NCBI RefSeq assembly: GCF_028613635.1 | Contig: NZ_JAQRMY010000005.1 | Coordinates: 154,016 to 218,015, forward strand | Length of the DNA stretch: 64,000 nt | DNA from: Devosia sp. ZB163 | GTDB taxonomy: Bacteria > Pseudomonadota > Alphaproteobacteria > Rhizobiales > Devosiaceae | Direction of reading: 5' to 3' | Shown: positions 59,273-64,000 of the stretch, in pieces | Layout: the number at the start of each line of letters is the position of its first letter | Numbering within the stretch: position 1 is the stretch's first letter | Position numbers and translations under genes: made by a program | The notes under the pieces: generated by a model | The model's database searches: none | Told to the model about the DNA's origin: nothing | The model's input: the letters and a program-made list of their open reading frames with translations, nothing else

Positions 59273-60741
59273 GCACCAAGCCGATGAGCAAGGCGTTCGG
59301 AAAGACGCTCGGCGCGGGACTGCTTGTCCTGCTGGCCGGATGCACCAGCCTGCCCGGCGTTACCCCCAGCCGGACCGGGGGCCAGAACGTGCCGCCCATC
59401 ACCGCCCCCTCGGACGATCCTGAGGAAGATGCGATCGGCGCGCGCGAGCATCCGCGCATCGTTGCTTCCTATGGCGGCATCTACTCGGACCGCCAGGCCG
59501 AGATCATGATCGCGAGGATCGTGGGCCGCCTGCTCGCGGCCGCCGACCAGCCCAACCAGAAGTTCACCGTCACCATCCTCGATACGGCCGAGGTCAATGC
59601 CTTCGCGCTGCCGGGCGGCTATGTCTACGTGACGCGCGGGATCCTCGCGCTCGCCTCGGACACCTCGGAGATCGCGGCCGTGCTCGCGCACGAGATCGCC
59701 CACGTGACGCTCAAGCATGCGCGGGCCCGTACCAACCGGGCGCGCACCAACGAGATCGTCGACAAGGTGGTGTCGGGCGTGTTTGGGGCCGATACGGCGA
59801 CGGATCAGGCGTCCAACCGCTCCAAGATGTCGCTGGCGGCCTTCAGCCAGCAGCAGGAACTGGCGGCCGACAAGGAGGGCATCCTCACTGCCGGCCAGGC
59901 GGGGTTCGATCCCCATGCGGCAGCGCGCTTCCTCGGGGCCATGGGCCGCTTCGCGCATTTCTCCGCCGGCGACGCCGGCCAGGATGATGACTTCCTGTCC
60001 TCGCACCCCTCGACGCCCGACCGCATCCAGAAGGCGGTCGAGACGGCGCGCGCCTTCTTCGGTGCACCTGGGCTCGGCGAGACGGATCGCGCCGGCTACA
60101 TGGCCGGCATCGAAGGGCTGTCCTTCGGCGATAGCCCGGCGCAGGGTGCGATCTCGGGGCGGCGCTACGTCAATCCGGCGCTCAAGTTCACCTTCGAGGT
60201 GCCGTCGAACTACACCCTCCAGATCTCGAAGGGCGCTGTAGTCGGCGTTGCCGGTGAAGGCGAGGCCGTGCGTTTCGACAGCGCCGAGGTGCCCGCTTCG
60301 ATGGGGCTCGAGGCCTATCTCAAGTCCGGCTGGATCGCCGGGCTGCAGCCGCAGACGGTCAAGCGCGAGAGCGCCAACGGCTACGAGATGGCGACTGGCG
60401 TTGCCATGACGCAGGACTGGAGCTTCCGTGTCGCCGTGGTGCGCCACGAGGGCCGGGTCTATCGCTTCATCTTTGCCGCCAAGTTCGACAGCGCGGCCTT
60501 CGCCAAGGCGGCGGACGCGACGCTGAAGAGTTTCCGCGCGGCGACGGCCAAGGACCTCGGCCTCGTCAAGAAGCTGGTGGTGCGCACGGTGACGGCCGGG
60601 TCCGTCGACACGGCGGATTCGCTGGCGCGTCGCATGAGCGGGCTCAGCCGCGGCACGGACCTGTTCTACATCCTCAACAACCTCTATCCGGGCGACACGC
60701 TGGTCGCCGGCGAGCGCTACAAGATCGTCACGGTCGAGTAA
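59269..60741 (+). CDS. M48-family metalloprotease lipoprotein with LysM domain
   Basis: A 490-residue periplasmic protease related to BepA/LoiP. Signal peptide with lipobox LLAGC (C25); zinc site H141-E-I-A-H145 with third ligand E197 (QELAADKEG); a middle beta-rich region (about 290-430); and a C-terminal LysM-like peptidoglycan-binding module (about 435-488). It probably takes part in outer-membrane protein quality control. The ATGA overlap with the SNase-domain gene implies coupled translation. Confidence 0.92.
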   Translation: MSTKPMSKAFGKTLGAGLLVLLAGCTSLPGVTPSRTGGQNVPPITAPSDDPEEDAIGAREHPRIVASYGGIYSDRQAEIMIARIVGRLLAAADQPNQKFTVTILDTAEVNAFALPGGYVYVTRGILALASDTSEIAAVLAHEIAHVTLKHARARTNRARTNEIVDKVVSGVFGADTATDQASNRSKMSLAAFSQQQELAADKEGILTAGQAGFDPHAAARFLGAMGRFAHFSAGDAGQDDDFLSSHPSTPDRIQKAVETARAFFGAPGLGETDRAGYMAGIEGLSFGDSPAQGAISGRRYVNPALKFTFEVPSNYTLQISKGAVVGVAGEGEAVRFDSAEVPASMGLEAYLKSGWIAGLQPQTVKRESANGYEMATGVAMTQDWSFRVAVVRHEGRVYRFIFAAKFDSAAFAKAADATLKSFRAATAKDLGLVKKLVVRTVTAGSVDTADSLARRMSGLSRGTDLFYILNNLYPGDTLVAGERYKIVTVE

Positions 60742-60744
60742 GGT

Positions 60745-60918
60745 TCAGGCCAGCATCAGGCGATAGGCCGGGAAGATGAGCTCGCCGGTCAGCGCGGCGA
60801 GCTCGATATCGCCGGGCTCGGCCGCGTCGACCCAGCGGATTTCCTCGATCTCGGCCTGGGGCGCCACGTCGCCGTCATGGCGCAGGAGGTAGGGCGGTCG
60901 GGCATCGGGTGTCCCCGG
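60745..60918 (-). pseudogene. NUDIX hydrolase C-terminal remnant
   Basis: 57 codons reading YLLRHDGDVAPQAEIEEI and RWVDAAEPGDIELAAL, the C-terminal portion of a NUDIX hydrolase (the part after the Nudix box). An in-frame TGA at 60919 closes it upstream, and there is no start codon or RBS and no Nudix box. It is squeezed between the M48 protease and the methyltransferase stop. Confidence 0.55.
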
Positions 60919-60926
60919 TCACGCCC

Positions 60927-61724
60927 TCAGGTCTTCTTGCTGACGAACAGGCCGCTTTGCTTTTGCGTCTCGAGAACGCCGCCGCCAGCCGCGAAGGCTT
61001 CGTCGATCCTTGTCCGGAACAGGGCCAGCTCAGGTTCGCCGGCAGCGTCGCCCGGGGGATAGGAAGTGAGGGCGAGGAAGACGTCCTCGGGATCGGTGAT
61101 GCGCATCCGGGCGGGATGCTCCGCCATGGTGACATTGCCGAAGCGGGCGCGCAGCTTCTCCTCGGCGTGGTCGTAGCCGAAGTAGGTGGCGACGATGTTG
61201 TAGGGCGTGCCACCGAAGGCGGTGCTCAGCTCGTAGAGCGCTTTGGTGTCGCCCATGCCGTTGGTGGTGACGGCGAGCGTGCCGCCGGGCTTCAGTACGC
61301 GGTGCATCTCGGCGATCGCCTTTTCCTGGTCGCGCACGTGGTAGAGCATGTGCATGGCGATCACGAGATCGAAGCTCTTGTCGGCGAAGGGCAGCTCGGT
61401 GGCGTTGGTTTCCACGCCGCGGACCGAGGCGAAGGGGAGAGCCTGGCAACGCTCGGTCGCCTCCTTCACCATGCCCGGCGAGAGGTCGGCGAGGGTGAGG
61501 TCGATGCCCTGCGGCAAGGCGCCGGCAATGGTGGCCCAGAACCAGCCGGGGCCGCAGCCGATGTCGAGAACGGAACTATTGGCCTTGAACGGCAGCTGTC
61601 CGGCAACCCACTCGAACCACGGCGTCTCGGTAATCGTGTACTCCTGGTTCAGTCGCGCTCGCGCTGCGAGCTTGCGGCTGTCCCCGTACTGCTTGGCATT
61701 ATTTGTGTCCGCAGCGCCCGACAT
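60927..61724 (-). CDS. Class I SAM-dependent methyltransferase
   Basis: A 265-residue methyltransferase. Motif I is VLDIGCGPG (52-60), then LTLADLSPGM, motif IV DLVIAMHMLYHV and HRVLKPGGTLAVTTNG, all of the Methyltransf_11/UbiE-like type. The substrate is unknown. ATG 61724 has GGGAG seven bases upstream. Stand-alone on the minus strand, downstream of carD. Confidence 0.9.
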   Translation of the reverse strand: MSGAADTNNAKQYGDSRKLAARARLNQEYTITETPWFEWVAGQLPFKANSSVLDIGCGPGWFWATIAGALPQGIDLTLADLSPGMVKEATERCQALPFASVRGVETNATELPFADKSFDLVIAMHMLYHVRDQEKAIAEMHRVLKPGGTLAVTTNGMGDTKALYELSTAFGGTPYNIVATYFGYDHAEEKLRARFGNVTMAEHPARMRITDPEDVFLALTSYPPGDAAGEPELALFRTRIDEAFAAGGGVLETQKQSGLFVSKKT

Positions 61725-61811
61725 TCCCGATCTCCCAAGATGATTGCGCGCGGACACTATCAGCGCGTGGGGTTAAGACAAGTCGGGCGGGTTGCTGCAT
61801 ACTCTCCAAAT

Positions 61812-61837
61812 GAAAAAGGCCGGCGTTGCCGCCGGCC
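61812..61837 (-). terminator. Rho-independent terminator of carD
   Basis: GGCCGGCG-TTGC-CGCCGGCC, 8-bp perfect GC stem, followed on the minus strand by TTTTT. It is 25 bases past the carD stop. High-quality intrinsic terminator. Confidence 0.92.
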
Positions 61838-61862
61838 CTTCCAGAATTATTGTTGCCCGAGC

Positions 61863-62426
61863 TTACGCTGCGGCTTCCTCGGCGTCCGCGGCATCCGACT
61901 TGGGGCCGCGACGCGGGGACTTCTGCAGGTTCTTCTCGATCAGCTGCACGGCCTCGGTGAGGGTGAGCTTGTTGACCGCGGCGACTTCACGGCTCATGCG
62001 GTCCATGGCCTGCTCGAAGAGCTGGCGCTCGGAGTAGGACTGCTCCGGCTGGTCGTCCGAGCGGTAGAGGTCACGCACGACTTCGGAGATGGCGATGAGG
62101 TCGCCCGAATTGATCTTGGCCTCGTATTCCTGGGCGCGGCGCGACCACATGGTGCGCTTGACGCGAGCCCGGCCGGTAACGGTTTCAAGCGCCTTGTTGA
62201 CCTCGTCCTCTTCGGCCAGCTTGCGCATGCCGACGGACTTGATCTTGGCAACGGGCACGCGAAGCGTGAGCTTGTCCTGCTCGAACGAGATCACGAAAAG
62301 CTCAAGGGTCAGGCCTGCGACTTCCTGCTCCTCGATCGAGGTGATCAGGCCAACGCCGTGTGCCGGATAGACGATGTACTCGCCCGTCTTGAATCCAAGC
62401 CGCTGCTGAGGCTTCTTGGTGACCAT
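61863..62426 (-). CDS. carD: CarD/CdnL-type RNA polymerase-binding transcription factor
   Basis: A 187-residue regulator. The N-terminal CarD_CdnL RID domain (GEYIVYPAHGVGLITSIEEQEVAG) binds the RNA polymerase beta subunit, and the C-terminal helical domain (WSRRAQEYEAKINSGD onward) contacts the promoter bubble to stabilise open complexes, notably at rRNA promoters. The tail is acidic and Ala-rich. ATG 62426 has TAGGAG upstream. The leader (62427-62669) carries a promoter, a terminator-like hairpin and an RBS-proximal stem-loop. Confidence 0.93.
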   Translation of the reverse strand: MVTKKPQQRLGFKTGEYIVYPAHGVGLITSIEEQEVAGLTLELFVISFEQDKLTLRVPVAKIKSVGMRKLAEEDEVNKALETVTGRARVKRTMWSRRAQEYEAKINSGDLIAISEVVRDLYRSDDQPEQSYSERQLFEQAMDRMSREVAAVNKLTLTEAVQLIEKNLQKSPRRGPKSDAADAEEAAA

Positions 62427-62455
62427 AAAGGGATACTCCTATTAACGCCGCCGCC

Positions 62456-62482
62456 GGACAGCTCTCCGCGGAAAGGCTGTCC
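62456..62482 (-). promoter_or_regulatory. Stem-loop in the carD leader
   Basis: GGACAGC (62456-62462) pairs perfectly with GCTGTCC (62476-62482), 13-base loop. It ends about 17 bases upstream of the carD Shine-Dalgarno, so it may affect translation or mRNA stability. Confidence 0.4.
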
Positions 62483-62585
62483 TTTGTTGTTGCTCATTGG
62501 CCTGCCCGAATGTAAGCAGAGCCCAACACGCACCCAAGGGTCCGCGTGACCCTTGAACTGCGCCCCCAATATCTGCTGGTGTCAT

Positions 62586-62606
62586 AAAAAAAGTGCCTTG
62601 CGGCAC
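62586..62606 (-). terminator. Terminator-like hairpin inside the carD leader
   Basis: On the minus strand GTGCC-GCAA-GGCAC is followed by seven T. The GNRA-type loop and long U-tract make it a strong terminator candidate. It lies between the promoter at 62641-62669 and carD, so it either ends the fdxA transcript or attenuates carD. Confidence 0.75.
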
Positions 62607-62640
62607 GCTGGATGACGGGCAAGCTCCATTCGATATAGGG

Positions 62641-62669
62641 AGCCTAGCACAAAATTTCAGCAAAATCAA
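62641..62669 (-). promoter_or_regulatory. Promoter between fdxA and carD
   Basis: TTGATT (62664-62669) and TAGGCT (62641-62646) with a 17-base AT-rich spacer on the minus strand. Transcription would begin near 62634, only about 45 bases before the hairpin at 62586-62606. Confidence 0.5.
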
Positions 62670-62756
62670 AAGCCGCGAATCAATGACCACCGGAAACCAC
62701 GTATCCGGCGGTCAGGAGGCCATTCATTTTCGCGGCGAGACAGCCGAGGGACGACG

Positions 62757-63095
62757 TCAGTCGCCTTCGCCGGGGGCCTCGGAGAAATACTTCTCGAACT
62801 TGCCCTCCACGCCGTCCCACTCCTTGGCGTCAGCCGGAGCGTCACGCTTCTCGGTAATGTTGGGCCAGGCGGAGGCGTATTTGCTGTTGATCTCCAGCCA
62901 TTTGTCGAGACCGCCCTCGGTATCGGGCTTGATGGCCTCGGCCGGACATTCGGGCTCGCACACGCCGCAGTCGATGCACTCGTCGGGATGGATGACGAGC
63001 ATGTTCTCGCCTTCATAGAAGCAGTCGACGGGGCAAACCTCGACGCAGTCCATGTACTTGCACTTAATGCAGTTGTCCGTGACGATGTAGGTCAT
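62757..63095 (-). CDS. fdxA: Seven-iron ferredoxin FdxA
   Basis: A 112-residue ferredoxin with one [3Fe-4S] and one [4Fe-4S] cluster. By comparison with the Azotobacter FdI pattern, C9, C17 and C50 bind the 3Fe cluster and C21, C40, C43 and C46 bind the 4Fe cluster; C12 and C25 are extra, as in that protein. The C-terminal 50 residues are an acidic extension. ATG 63095 ([12 protein letters not shown]) is the standard start. It precedes carD, a conserved order in rhizobia. Confidence 0.95.
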   Translation of the reverse strand: MTYIVTDNCIKCKYMDCVEVCPVDCFYEGENMLVIHPDECIDCGVCEPECPAEAIKPDTEGGLDKWLEINSKYASAWPNITEKRDAPADAKEWDGVEGKFEKYFSEAPGEGD

Positions 63096-63275
63096 ATTCG
63101 CGAGCGTTTCCTGCTCAGGGTTGTCGTGCCGCTGGGTCTTGGCCAGGCGCATGCAGGAGGTGCAGCACCTCGGGCGGTGCTAGCCCTTTTTCTCAGCCAT
63201 CGCAAGGGAAACGGCGCGAGGCCGGCCGTCAGCCTACCGTGTTGTTTTCGAATGCCGTGTAGCCGCACCATCGCA

Positions 63276-63420
63276 TGGGTCCCCGGGTCAAGCCCGGGGA
63301 TGACGGTGGGTGGTGGGGCGAGGGCGGTGCGACACCCTCGATGTCATCCCTGCGAAGGCAGGGACCCATCTCGCCGCCGGCGCCGGCTGCGCGTTGGGTC
63401 CCTGCTTGCGCAGGGATGAC
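63276..63420. repeat. Three copies of a GTCATCCC-core-GGGACCCA palindromic repeat
   Basis: Copy A (63276-63304, inverted): core CCCCGGG-TCAAG-CCCGGGG. Copy B (63343-63368): core TCCCTGC-GAAG-GCAGGGA. Copy C (63395-63420, inverted relative to B): core TCCCTGC-TTGC-GCAGGGA. All share GTCATCCC and GGGACCCA flanks. Each forms a hairpin, and B and C together form a larger inverted pair. REP/BIME-like. Confidence 0.75.
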
Positions 63421-63489
63421 AGCCGGTGGGGTGGTAGTACCGTGGGCATGCCGATGCATCCGACAGCCCTCTGGCTTCGGAGTTCTCAA

Positions 63490-63725
63490 AGAGCGCATCT
63501 CCCGCGTGGGAGATGAAGCGGGGCCGGCGAGGCGCTGGCCTCACGCGGGTAGTCCGCAGATGAAACGAGGCTCGCGCCTCGCCGGCCGGCCGGGGTTTTG
63601 GGCGTATGGCACGATGGCCCGGGCGCATCCCGTGCCGCATCGCGAGGAACGTGCCGGCTGACAGACGGCCGGAATCCACCGAACCGCCCCGCCTTTGCGG
63701 CTGCCTCATGCGTGGCAGCCTTGTC
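63490..63725. ncRNA. Candidate structured RNA (dense perfect stems, no ORF)
   Basis: Successive perfect stems are CATCTCCC/GGGAGATG (63496-63515, loop GCGT); a 13-bp stem GGCCGGCGAGGCG (63522-63534) with 63575-63587, enclosing a further GCCTC/GAGGC stem (63538-63542 with 63567-63571); GGCACG/CGTGCC (63608-63613 with 63631-63636); CCGGC/GCCGG (63654-63672); and GGCTGCC/GGCAGCC (63699-63720). No known RNA family (RNase P, tmRNA, 6S) is recognised. Strand undetermined. Confidence 0.35.
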
Positions 63726-64000
63726 CCCTGAACCAGCCTGCATTCGGATGGCTCCCGCGTGCTAGCGGCGTCCCCGGCGAACCGGTTCATGCCGTCGTGC
63801 TTTCGGCCTGATGGCGAACGACTCCACCACCACCCGGTCTCCCCTGCACCAACCACTCGTCATGATCTCGCTTCGGTACGGCGGACGGGGGGAAGAGTCG
63901 CACGGGTGGCGAGGCGTGGGGATAAGTCGGTTCGTGGGCGTGATTGCCGCGAGGTGTGAGCGTGGGGCGCACCCCCTCCCGGCCTCCCCCGTCGAGGGGG

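Larger units (their letters stand above)
63096..64000. other. Gene-free end of window: repeats and candidate structured RNA
   Basis: No reading frame here has an RBS with protein-like composition. The region contains the fdxA upstream sequence, three copies of a palindromic repeat (63276-63420), a dense series of perfect GC stems (63490-63725), and a C-rich arm at the very end (63965-64000) like part of the 8141-8272 element. The gene expected upstream of fdxA in relatives (an S4-domain protein) is not present within the window. Confidence 0.6.

Noticed and set aside
63276..63420. CRISPR array
   Set aside because: The repeats are inverted, imperfect and palindromic with different cores, there are no uniform spacers and no cas genes.
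63490..63725. RNase P RNA or tmRNA
   Set aside because: The conserved P4 and cap sequences of RNase P and the tRNA-like ends and tag ORF of tmRNA are not visible, so only a generic structured-RNA candidate is reported.
63344..63856. A 170-codon minus-strand frame near the window end
   Set aside because: Arg/Pro/Ser-rich translation of palindromic repeats and GC stems; no RBS or domain.

Overview
The window is high-GC alphaproteobacterial chromosome, most like Hyphomicrobiales and, within that order, the Devosia group. The evidence is the gene content and order: an ftsE-ftsX pair beside an MJ0042-type zinc-ribbon gene and a CpdR-like receiver, tlpA divergent from argH with lysA nearby, a pduO cobalamin adenosyltransferase beside a twin-transmembrane protein, fdxA upstream of carD, and a GTTC-N7-GTTC (alphaproteobacterial type) LexA box. 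No phage, plasmid, CRISPR or complete insertion sequence was seen. Genus is an inference; no 16S gene is present.

Layout. 1-20.3 kb is mostly housekeeping: a 5'-truncated ChaC, a LexA-boxed orphan gene, plsC-ftsX-ftsE, a zinc-ribbon protein plus CpdR-like regulator, an AlkZ-like protein, lysA, a second chaC separated from argH by a 132-bp palindromic element, tlpA, a PfkB kinase, a sugar acetyltransferase, a small YjfB-like motility pair, rhomboid/pduO/twin-TM/LysR, an SDR enzyme, gluQRS, an AlkA-type glycosylase with an esterase, an HNH nuclease, dsbB and a DUF72 gene. 20.4-21.2 kb is AT-rich and gene-poor, with a 50-residue membrane protein and candidate RNA hairpins.

21-35.5 kb holds a run of genes that together look like a pH and proton-motive-force module: exported DUF2092 and glycine-rich proteins, a K+ channel, glutaminase, a Ca2+/H+ antiporter, a very large Orn/Lys/Arg-type decarboxylase, an AspT aspartate:alanine exchanger, an acidic porin, aspartate 4-decarboxylase, and an HlyD-family protein with a membrane partner. 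AspT plus aspartate 4-decarboxylase is an established proton-consuming, PMF-generating cycle.

35.7-48.5 kb is accessory metabolism: a DUF6625-like protein, an unknown operon of one HTH protein and two exported proteins, tRNA-Leu(CAA), a stress protein, azlCD, a MATE pump, an AAC(3)-family acetyltransferase, HxlR divergent from a GH3 glucosidase, a DJ-1/WYL pair, a D,D-carboxypeptidase, tusA, a CAP lipoprotein and tRNA-Arg(CCT). 48.7-50.7 kb is a decayed segment: two genes with apparent 1-base frameshifts, half of an MFS pump and the last 35 codons of a multicopper oxidase, next to MerR/CueR-like dyads. A glutaredoxin, an ABC exporter and an Fe-siderophore ABC importer operon follow.

57-64 kb carries OsmC, a Rossmann-like unknown, an SNase-domain protein coupled to an M48/LysM lipoprotein protease, a NUDIX remnant, a methyltransferase, carD with a structured leader, and fdxA. 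The last 0.9 kb has no gene but contains three copies of a palindromic repeat and a dense run of perfect GC stems that may be a structured RNA. Many starts are GTG or TTG and were placed by Shine-Dalgarno position.
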